Positions 1-5,416 of a stretch of 5,416 nt of DNA are shown piece after piece. Source of the DNA: Spirochaetota bacterium (GTDB lineage Bacteria; Spirochaetota; Spirochaetia; SZUA-6); assembly GCA_003641675.1 (NCBI GenBank), contig QNBI01000168.1, positions 1-5,416 on the forward strand. The letters are read 5' to 3'. The notes beneath the pieces are model-generated. The model was given only the letters and a program-made list of their open reading frames with translations, was not told where the DNA came from and searched no databases. Position 1 is the stretch's first letter; every line of letters starts with the position of its first letter. The position numbers and the translations under genes were made by a program.

Positions 1-938
1 GTTTTTCCTTCGGTTGGGTACAGCTCTCCGGCGGAATTGCACTAATACCCGCTATGGTCGGAGCATTCGGTTTTGCGGAAATAATAATGGTAATGAAATA
101 TCCTGTAATCGAAGTCGTAAAAACAAAGATAGATAGGGTAATCCCAAAGATTAAGGATGTAGCAAAGTACTGGAAAACTATTATACGCTCCGGTCTAATC
201 GGAACTTTTATCGGTGCAGTACCGGGTGTGGGCGAAGATATATCTGCATGGGTATCCTACGATGTTGCAAGACGTTCCAGTAAAGAGAAAGAAGAATTCG
301 GGAAGGGCTCTTTCGAAGGCTTAATTGCAGCCGAGACAGGAAACAATGCCTGTGTTGCAGGGGCCATGATTCCTGTTCTGTCTCTCGCCATACCGGGCTC
401 GGCACCGGCTGCTGTACTGCTTGCAGCTATGTTAATTCACGGAGTAAGGCCCGGGCCCTTAATTATGATAGAATCCCCGAGTTTTGATTATGAAGTAGTT
501 GCAAAGGTATTTTTTGCAACCTTCGCCATGTTTATTCTCGGGCTTTCCATGGTTAAAGCTCTTGTTAAAGTGCTTCTTGTACCGCGGCAGAGGTTAATGC
601 CCATTGTATTTGTTCTGTGTGTTGTGGGGTCCTTTGCAATACAGGGAAGGCTCTTTGATGTTGGCGTAATGGTTGTTTTCGGTATTATCGGCTATTATAT
701 GAAGGTTATGGATTATCCGATTGCCCCTCTTGTTCTGGGACTTATTCTGGGGAAAATTCTTGATCCGAACCTTCGGAGAGCCCTTGTGCTTTCGAACGGA
801 AATCTTCTGCCTTTTTTTACACGTCCGATCTCTGCTGTTATTTTTGCGATTACCTTTCTTACAATAATAAGCAAAATGAAATGGTTTAAAAGTCTGCTTT
901 CACTTGTATTCGGCAAACTCAAGAGAAAAAAAGTATGA
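1..938 (+). CDS. Tripartite tricarboxylate transporter, TctA family large membrane subunit (5'-truncated by window edge)
   Basis: This is the large multi-span permease subunit of a TctABC-type secondary transporter, which takes up a carboxylate delivered by a periplasmic TctC-type binding protein. The frame is open from base 3 to the stop at 936-938 and gives 311 residues; TctA proteins are about 500 residues, so roughly the first 190 lie outside. The ATG at 54 is internal: the residues before it (FSFGWVQLSGGIALIPA) match the family pattern. Signatures in visible numbering are GAVPGVGEDISAWVSY (71-86), then FGKGSFEGLIAAE and GNNA (99-116), then IPGSAPAA and GVRPGP. The C-terminal part has several hydrophobic spans, a YPIAPLVLGLILG segment, NLRRAL, FFTRPIS, and a basic tail. 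The family call is strong; the substrate is unknown, since TctA homologues serve citrate, other carboxylates and unrelated acids. The small subunit and binding protein would be expected upstream. The stop overlaps the next gene's start. Confidence 0.95.
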   Translation, partial: FSFGWVQLSGGIALIPAMVGAFGFAEIIMVMKYPVIEVVKTKIDRVIPKIKDVAKYWKTIIRSGLIGTFIGAVPGVGEDISAWVSYDVARRSSKEKEEFGKGSFEGLIAAETGNNACVAGAMIPVLSLAIPGSAPAAVLLAAMLIHGVRPGPLIMIESPSFDYEVVAKVFFATFAMFILGLSMVKALVKVLLVPRQRLMPIVFVLCVVGSFAIQGRLFDVGVMVVFGIIGYYMKVMDYPIAPLVLGLILGKILDPNLRRALVLSNGNLLPFFTRPISAVIFAITFLTIISKMKWFKSLLSLVFGKLKRKKV

Positions 939-2161
939 ATAAAATACGCGCGGGTTTTATAGGCGCGGGATTCGCCGCGAACTTTCATTACGAAGCCCTG
1001 GAGAATTCCGGGATATCCTTTGCGGAACCGGTCGGTGTATATTCAAAAAGGAGAGAAAGCAGAGAAAAATTTGCTAAAGTTAGAGATCTCAAAGCTTTTA
1101 ATTCAGTGGAATCGCTTCTCGAAAGTGTAGATGTTGTTCATATATGTGTTCCTCCTGCTCTTCATGAACCTATGACTGTGAAAGCTCTTGAGCATGGCGT
1201 AAATGTAATAGTGGAAAAGCCTTTTACCGGATATTTCGGTCCGCCGGCGGCACAGCAGGAATGGCGCCCGGAAGATTCTCCGGGAGGTTCCGCCGGAGAG
1301 AAAGGCAGCTTAAGTTTTACAGGCAGTACATTTCCGAAAGAAGCCATGCTGAAAGGTGCACTGGAGAGTGCCGGAAAAATGCTTAATGCAGAAAAAAAGA
1401 GCAAGGCGGCGATATATTATGCGGAAAACTGGGTTTTTTCTCCCGTTATTAAGAAGGAAACGGAAATACTAAGGAAAACAGCTGCTCAAATACTGTGGAT
1501 AATGGCAGAAGAGTCTCACTCTGGTTCTCACTCACAGACATACGGGATATGGCGTTATTCCGGCGGCGGCTCTATAATGGGTAAGGGCACTCATCCGTTA
1601 ACAGCTGCCCTGTATTTAAAACGAATAGAGGGTGCGGCACGGAGCGGAAAAGCTATAAGGCCTTTAAGTGTTAGTGCCCGTACACATGAAATTACAAGGC
1701 TTCCGGGATATATAGACAGGGGTTATTTAAGAACGGATTACAGAGATGTTGAAGATTACGGGTTCATGCATATAACCTTCGAAGATGGGACGGTTGCTGA
1801 CATTTTTTCAACAGAAATTGTAATGGGCGGAGTGCATAACTGGTTGGAAGTATTTGCAAATAATCACAGGACACGCTGTAATATTAATCCTATAGATGCA
1901 GTGGAGACATTTAACCCTAAGGATGAGCAGTTTAAGGATATCTATGTTGTGGAAAAGATTGGGACGAAACAGGGATGGAATAAACCGGCACCGGATGAAA
2001 ACTGGATGAACGGGTATGTTCAGGAAATGCATGAGTTTTATACGTGTATGAGAGAAGGGAGAAAATCCTTTTCATCCTCGGAGCTCGGTTACGATACAGT
2101 AAATGTAATTTATTCCGCCTATCTTTCCTCTGAAAGGAACGGAAGAGAAGTAAAGATTTAA
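935..2161 (+). CDS. Gfo/Idh/MocA-family NAD(P)-dependent oxidoreductase
   Basis: A predicted cytoplasmic dehydrogenase of 408 residues. The N-terminus is a Rossmann fold: the first strand leads into GAGFAANFH (10-18, a GxGxxA-type dinucleotide loop), followed by VVHICVPPALHEPM (67-80) and VNVIVEKPF (89-97). EKP (94-96) carries the lysine usually catalytic in this family. The C-terminal half has the GGG...G.H element (210-220), but with GTHPL where many members have GxHxxD, so the classical aspartate is missing. Other conserved-looking stretches are ESHSGSHS (193-200), EDGTVADI and EKIGTKQGW. Residues about 103-132 form a Gly/Pro/Ser/Glu-rich linker between GYFG and FPKE, probably a loop. The start at 935 is well placed because the first beta strand begins at once. 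There is no strong Shine-Dalgarno, only AAGAG about 9 bases upstream, which fits coupling through the ATGA overlap with the TctA gene. The substrate is unknown; the transporter link suggests an imported polyol, sugar acid or carboxylate (inference). Confidence 0.88.
   Translation: MNKIRAGFIGAGFAANFHYEALENSGISFAEPVGVYSKRRESREKFAKVRDLKAFNSVESLLESVDVVHICVPPALHEPMTVKALEHGVNVIVEKPFTGYFGPPAAQQEWRPEDSPGGSAGEKGSLSFTGSTFPKEAMLKGALESAGKMLNAEKKSKAAIYYAENWVFSPVIKKETEILRKTAAQILWIMAEESHSGSHSQTYGIWRYSGGGSIMGKGTHPLTAALYLKRIEGAARSGKAIRPLSVSARTHEITRLPGYIDRGYLRTDYRDVEDYGFMHITFEDGTVADIFSTEIVMGGVHNWLEVFANNHRTRCNINPIDAVETFNPKDEQFKDIYVVEKIGTKQGWNKPAPDENWMNGYVQEMHEFYTCMREGRKSFSSSELGYDTVNVIYSAYLSSERNGREVKI
1241..1297. 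repeat. GC-rich cluster of short inverted repeats inside the oxidoreductase gene
   Basis: Within an otherwise AT-leaning gene, this stretch is markedly GC-rich. It contains a perfect 10-base palindrome, CCGCCGGCGG (1241-1250), and a 6-bp inverted repeat, CCCGGA (1267-1272) with TCCGGG (1279-1284) around a 6-base loop. CCGCCGG occurs again at 1290-1296. It encodes the Gly/Pro/Ser-rich linker after GYFG. It may simply be the codons for a flexible loop; an in-frame inserted palindromic element is the alternative. The repeats are seen directly, and their meaning is not established. Confidence 0.5.
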
Positions 2162-2209
2162 CACATGCATTTTAGAAAGCGCTGCCTGCAGAGGGCATTC
2201 TGGTCTGTA
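2162..2209. other. Short convergent intergenic spacer, no clear terminator
   Basis: These 48 bases separate the stop codons of the plus-strand oxidoreductase and the minus-strand radical SAM gene. The best hairpin is TGCC/GGCA, four pairs around a seven-base loop, with no T-tract after it on either strand. I see no promoter or small gene here. Confidence 0.6.
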
Positions 2210-3148
2210 TTAATTCTTAAGTTTTCTTAAATAGTATGTGTTTCCATTATAGGTAAGTTCTAATATTACCTTTTCTTTAAGAAGCTTCTCAACTATATCC
2301 CAGCTGCTCCCGTTTTTTTTAAGTAATTCCTGTACGGCGTCTGTACGCATTGGATGCACGGAAGTAATACTTAATAAATCCTCTTCGGTGTTTCCGCTTG
2401 CGGAAAACTCGTTTCCTTCGTAGCCTATTAAAAGCTCAGTTTTTTTTAGATTTTCGCTGAAAATATTAAATGCCATGTTAATAGCATGTTCCTCCGGTGC
2501 TTCAACAAAAGCTTTTGCCGGAGGCCGGGTCGGAACAGATATATATGAAACATCAAAATTAATGGATCTTAAAAATCGGGCTGTTTTTCTAAGCTCATCT
2601 TCGCTGTCATTTAAGTTGCGTACAAGCATTGTTTCCGAAACAAGTTTACCGGTAAAGGATTTCTTTAAATCACCTATTCCTGTTAGAATATCGGATAATT
2701 TAAGCGATCGTACCGGATGGTCTATTCTTCTCCAGACTTTTTCGGATACTGTATCAACCTTGCAGGAAACCCAATCGGCACCTTTTAACGCTTCCCTTAC
2801 ATCCTCTCTGTAAATAAGCGATGAATTTGTGATTACCGCTATTTTTATTCCAAGGGATTTAAGCTCATCTATTAGGAACTTAAGAGAAATATCCAGAGTT
2901 GGCTCCCCGTCGGGAACAAAGGTGAGGTAATCTATTTTTTCGCCCTTTGATAAAATTTCATGAATCTTCTCTTTAACGGTACGGATTATTTCTTGCGGAT
3001 CGTAAAACTGTTCTCTTTTGGCCTGCATTTTTATTGCATCACCGAGCTGGCAGTAGACACAGGAATAGCTGCACACCTTGGGAGGTATATTATTTATGCC
3101 GATACTTCTCCCCAACCTCCTTGAGGGTACCGGGCCGAATGCTATCAT
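2210..3148 (-). CDS. Radical SAM protein, COG0731 group (wyosine-synthase-like), with C-terminal winged-helix-like domain
   Basis: A 312-residue radical S-adenosylmethionine enzyme. The N-terminus FGPVPSRRLGRSIGIN (4-19) is the hallmark of the COG0731 group. It is followed by CSYSCVYC (26-33), whose three cysteines in CxxxCxxC spacing bind the SAM-coordinating 4Fe-4S cluster, then by DGEPTLD (80-86, the GEP-type motif that contacts SAM) and ITNSSL (106-111). After the barrel, residues about 262-310 (HPMRTDAV through NGNTYYLRKL) look like a small winged-helix domain. Archaeal Taw1 and eukaryotic TYW1 of this group make the tricyclic wyosine base on tRNA-Phe, but they use additional cysteines for a second cluster. 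This protein has only four cysteines (26, 30, 33, 129), so that activity is unlikely and its reaction is unassigned. The start at 3148 is supported by AAGGAG eight bases upstream. It lies 61 bases downstream of the permease gene on the same strand and may be co-transcribed; no functional link to the transporter is evident. Confidence 0.9.
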   Translation of the reverse strand: MIAFGPVPSRRLGRSIGINNIPPKVCSYSCVYCQLGDAIKMQAKREQFYDPQEIIRTVKEKIHEILSKGEKIDYLTFVPDGEPTLDISLKFLIDELKSLGIKIAVITNSSLIYREDVREALKGADWVSCKVDTVSEKVWRRIDHPVRSLKLSDILTGIGDLKKSFTGKLVSETMLVRNLNDSEDELRKTARFLRSINFDVSYISVPTRPPAKAFVEAPEEHAINMAFNIFSENLKKTELLIGYEGNEFSASGNTEEDLLSITSVHPMRTDAVQELLKKNGSSWDIVEKLLKEKVILELTYNGNTYYLRKLKN

Positions 3149-3156
3149 ACTATTCG

Positions 3157-3162
3157 CTCCTT
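3157..3162 (-). promoter_or_regulatory. Ribosome binding site of the radical SAM gene
   Basis: On the minus strand AAGGAG lies eight bases before the ATG at 3148, a near-ideal Shine-Dalgarno. It fixes that start, and it contrasts with the weak sites before the permease and oxidoreductase genes. Confidence 0.85.
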
Positions 3163-3209
3163 AAAGAAAAGATACGCTTAGAATGCAAGTTTTTCAAATA
3201 CTATTTAAA

Positions 3210-4034
3210 CTATTTTTTTACAACTTTTGGATTTATTCTTTCGGAAAGTGTATCGCCTATAATATTAAATGAAAGTACGGTCATGGCAAGAGCCAGACCG
3301 GGATAAACAGACATCCAGGGAGCCTGAACAAGATAATTTCTTGCATCTTTAAGCATGAGTCCCCAGCTCGGAGTAGGAGGCTGTGTTCCCAAACCTAAAA
3401 ATGAAAGTGATGCCTCTATAACTACGGAAAGTGCAAATGTAATAGATGCCTGGACAACAACTTTACCCATAAGATTGGGCATTATATGAAGAAATACAAT
3501 TTTGGTTACAGGACTTCCCAATGCCCTTGACGCCTCTACAAAGTCCTCTGTCTTTATGGAGAGTGCTTCTGCACGTACCAGCCTTGCAAATACGGGGCTA
3601 AAAATTACTCCTATTGCCATCATAACCTGGAGCAGACCATAGCCCAAAAATGATACTACTGTAATGGCTAAAAGTACGGTTGGAAAGGAGAGTATACTGT
3701 CCATTATAAGCATAAGCGTGTTGTCTATGATACCTCTTGAAAGAGCCGCTATAATGCCCACAGTCATGCCAATTGCCACTGCAATAGAAACTGAAACTAT
3801 GCCTACTAAAAGGGCGGATCTAGAACCGAATACTATCCTGCTGAAATTATCTCTGCCGAAATTATCGGTTCCGAGTATATACTTGTGTCCCGGTGGAGCA
3901 AATCTGTCGTTTAAATGCTGATCTGTCGGGTTGTAAGGTGAAATGTAGGGAGCTGCAAGAGCAGCAGCTCCCAGAATTACAAGATAAATTATTGCAGCTA
4001 ACATGAGTTTGCTGCTTATGGATGTTTTTTTCAT
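3210..4034 (-). CDS. ABC importer inner-membrane permease, DppC/OppC type
   Basis: One of the two membrane subunits expected in a peptide/nickel-type ABC importer. Its 274 residues match the usual DppC length. Order of parts: a short cytoplasmic N-terminus and first membrane span (about 8-29); the periplasmic OppC N-terminal segment with PYNP and the hallmark LGTDNFGRD (54-62); then five further hydrophobic spans at about 72-98, 107-130, 133-155, 190-215 and 242-262. The cytoplasmic EAA loop begins EASRALGSP and ends HIMPN (167-187) and docks on the ATPase subunit. SFLGLGTQPPTPSWG (211-225) and the ending GDTLSERINPK are typical of DppC. It starts 37 bases after the binding-protein stop, so the two are almost certainly one operon. 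The partner DppB-type permease and both ATPases are absent from the window. The substrate is probably peptides, but nickel, glutathione or oligosaccharide importers share this fold. Confidence 0.94.
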   Translation of the reverse strand: MKKTSISSKLMLAAIIYLVILGAAALAAPYISPYNPTDQHLNDRFAPPGHKYILGTDNFGRDNFSRIVFGSRSALLVGIVSVSIAVAIGMTVGIIAALSRGIIDNTLMLIMDSILSFPTVLLAITVVSFLGYGLLQVMMAIGVIFSPVFARLVRAEALSIKTEDFVEASRALGSPVTKIVFLHIMPNLMGKVVVQASITFALSVVIEASLSFLGLGTQPPTPSWGLMLKDARNYLVQAPWMSVYPGLALAMTVLSFNIIGDTLSERINPKVVKK

Positions 4035-4041
4035 AGCTTTA

Positions 4042-4048
4042 CTTCTCT
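4042..4048 (-). promoter_or_regulatory. Probable weak ribosome binding site of the DppC-type permease gene
   Basis: On the minus strand AGAGAAG lies seven bases before the ATG at 4034. It is an imperfect Shine-Dalgarno, but the spacing is right and the protein begins as expected for DppC (basic MKK then a hydrophobic span). Confidence 0.4.
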
Positions 4049-4071
4049 ACCTTGCTTTTTAAAACCACTGT

Positions 4072-5416
4072 CTACTTGCTCTTGAATTCGGTCCATCGGA
4101 AGTCCAGAGTATCGAGTTTCGGTGTTACCCTGAAGCCTGCAACATCTTTCCTGATTGCATTGTACACATAGGGTGAGCCGAGGAACATGAACGGGACTTC
4201 TTTTGCCATTATTCCAAGGGCTTTGTCGTATAGTTTTTTTCTTGCTTCGAAACCGGAAGTTACTCTTGCCTTGTTTATAAGGTCTAGGCATTCCGGGTTG
4301 TCCCATTTTACGTAACGTTTTAAGCCGCCGTATCCGGAAAGAGTGCCGTTAGGATCGAGTTTACCGGTATGTCCTATTACTGTAAGGTCGAATTTACTCT
4401 GCCTGTAAACGTCGCCTATCCATGTTGACCAGTCAACGAGTTTAATTTTAACGTTTAGGCCAACTTTGGTAAGCATTTCTTGATACATTTCTCCAGCTTT
4501 TACATGAGCTTCATAGTTCTGCGGAAGAACGAGCTGGAATACTGCATCCTTTGGTACGCCGGCTTCTTTTATTAATTCCTTTGCCTTTTCGGGGTTGTAG
4601 GGGTAGATGTAAGTAAAATCTTTGTAGTACGCATTCGAGTAGTCAAGGAATGTGGCAATAGGTTTTCCTCCGCCGTATGCAATATCAAGTACTTTCTGTT
4701 TATCTATGGCATAAGTTATTGCCTGGCGTACCCTTAGGTCTTTGAGATACGGTCTGCTGCAGTTAATAGGCATTACGAGTATTAAAGCGGAGAGGCTTTT
4801 CTCTATACGTACATCCGGGCTTGACTCCAGTATCGGAAGGTCCTCTTTATCCACCCTGAAGGCGATATCAATCTGGCCGGAGAGTATTCCCTGGATAGCT
4901 ACCGATCTTTCAGGGATTATATCTATTTCTACGGTTTTCATTTTCGGAAGCCCTTTCATCCAGTAGTTCGGATTTTTCTCTAAGACTATCTTATTGTCAC
5001 GTACCCATTCTTTAAGCGAGTAAGGGCCGGTACCTACTGGTTCCGATGCAAAATCGTGCCCGGAGTCTATAAGGCTTTTAGGAAGAATAGCACCCCATCC
5101 TGAAGCAAGGGATGCCAGAAATGGCGAAGAAGGCTCTTTTAGTTTAAAAACAACAGTGTAGTCATCCGGGGTATCAATTTTTTCGATCGCCCCGAAGATC
5201 TTTGCATGAGGCGAAGCAGTTGCTTTGTCCAGTATCCTTTCGAAAGTTGCCTTTACATCATTCGAGGTGAGTTTATCTCCATTCTGGAAAACGACCCCCT
5301 TGCGAAGGTTGAAAGTCCATGTGAGAGCATCGGGCGATACCGACCATTTCTCTGCAAGTGCGGGAATAATTTTACCCTTCTGGTCCGGTTCGGCAAGTGT
5401 ATCGTAAATACTCTTA
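4072..5416 (-). CDS. ABC importer solute-binding protein, family 5 (DppA/OppA-like), N-terminus beyond the window edge
   Basis: Extracytoplasmic receptor of a peptide/nickel-type ABC importer. The frame stays open from the window edge to the TAG at 4072-4074, giving 447 residues; full-length relatives are about 500-540, so the signal peptide and the first 50-90 residues are missing. The ATG at 4959 is internal: the upstream frame encodes unmistakable family sequence. In visible numbering, YDTL (4-7) and IIPALAEKWSVSPDALTWTF (16-35) are followed by LRKGVVFQNG (37-46), which leads into the L-T-S-N-D-V segment. Next come LKEPSSPF (92-99), VGTGPYSLKEW (127-137) and NPNYW (148-152). Later, LRVRQAITYAIDK and GGGKPIATF match the usual VRQAl.yAiDr block, and the end FRVTPKLDTLDFRWTEF is the typical C-terminus. 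No frameshift is seen. The DppC-type permease gene follows 37 bases downstream. The ligand cannot be told from the sequence; peptides are the commonest. Confidence 0.94.
   Translation of the reverse strand, partial: KSIYDTLAEPDQKGKIIPALAEKWSVSPDALTWTFNLRKGVVFQNGDKLTSNDVKATFERILDKATASPHAKIFGAIEKIDTPDDYTVVFKLKEPSSPFLASLASGWGAILPKSLIDSGHDFASEPVGTGPYSLKEWVRDNKIVLEKNPNYWMKGLPKMKTVEIDIIPERSVAIQGILSGQIDIAFRVDKEDLPILESSPDVRIEKSLSALILVMPINCSRPYLKDLRVRQAITYAIDKQKVLDIAYGGGKPIATFLDYSNAYYKDFTYIYPYNPEKAKELIKEAGVPKDAVFQLVLPQNYEAHVKAGEMYQEMLTKVGLNVKIKLVDWSTWIGDVYRQSKFDLTVIGHTGKLDPNGTLSGYGGLKRYVKWDNPECLDLINKARVTSGFEARKKLYDKALGIMAKEVPFMFLGSPYVYNAIRKDVAGFRVTPKLDTLDFRWTEFKSK

Noticed and set aside
54..938. ATG at 54 as the true start of the TctA gene
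   Set aside because: The frame is open back to base 3, and the 17 residues before the ATG match the TctA family, so the gene is cut by the window edge.
1162..1404. Minus-strand open frame opposite the oxidoreductase linker
   Set aside because: It is antisense to a well-supported gene and is kept open by the GC-rich segment; it shows no motifs.
2182..2197. Hairpin TGCC/GGCA in the convergent spacer as a bidirectional terminator
   Set aside because: There are only four pairs, a seven-base loop and no T-tract on either strand.
2475..2813. Plus-strand open frame inside the radical SAM gene
   Set aside because: It lies wholly antisense to a gene with clear motifs and has no recognisable domain or ribosome binding site; it is a shadow.
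3169..3197. Sigma-70-like promoter for the radical SAM gene on the minus strand: TTGAAA (3197-3192), 17-base spacer, TATCTT (3174-3169)
   Set aside because: The -10 matches only four of six positions, and the implied transcription start falls at the ribosome binding site, leaving almost no leader. AT-rich DNA gives such matches by chance.
4031..4306. Minus-strand open frame overlapping the end of the binding-protein gene
   Set aside because: It is out of frame with the well-supported binding protein, and its composition (Arg, Gln, Cys-rich) is that of a shadow frame.
4072..4959. A complete 295-residue binding protein starting at 4959
   Set aside because: The same frame continues without a stop to the window end and encodes typical family-5 motifs, including GTGPY, so 4959 is an internal methionine.

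Overview
The window holds five protein-coding genes in two converging blocks, with almost no non-coding DNA. Two genes run off the window edges. By eye the base composition is moderately AT-rich. The gene content (a tripartite tricarboxylate transporter, a peptide-type ABC importer and a COG0731-type radical SAM protein) fits an anaerobic or fermentative bacterium living on imported organic acids and peptides. Synergistota- or Firmicutes-like lineages are my guess; nothing here fixes the taxon.

Left block, plus strand (1-2161): the C-terminal 311 residues of a TctA-family large membrane subunit of a tripartite tricarboxylate transporter, followed with a 4-base ATGA overlap by a 408-residue Gfo/Idh/MocA-type NAD(P)-dependent oxidoreductase. 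The overlap implies translational coupling. The likely logic is uptake of a small carboxylate or related compound together with an oxidoreductase acting on it or on a product of it; the substrate cannot be read from the sequence.

Right block, minus strand (5416 down to 2210): a family-5 extracellular solute-binding protein (447 residues visible, N-terminus outside the window), then a DppC/OppC-type inner-membrane permease, then a radical SAM protein of the COG0731 group. The gaps are 37 and 61 bases with no clear terminator, so co-transcription is plausible. The usual partner permease (DppB/OppB) and the two ATPases are not in the window. They are not between the binding protein and the C-type permease, nor just downstream, so they must lie upstream of the binding protein or elsewhere.

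The two blocks converge on a 48-base spacer (2162-2209) with no convincing terminator. I see no RNA genes, CRISPR array, insertion sequence or phage gene. I did not find a clearly new system. The points most worth checking are the GC-rich, palindrome-bearing linker in the oxidoreductase, the unusual order of the ABC importer genes, and the undefined reaction of the radical SAM protein, which lacks the extra cysteines of a true wyosine-base synthase.
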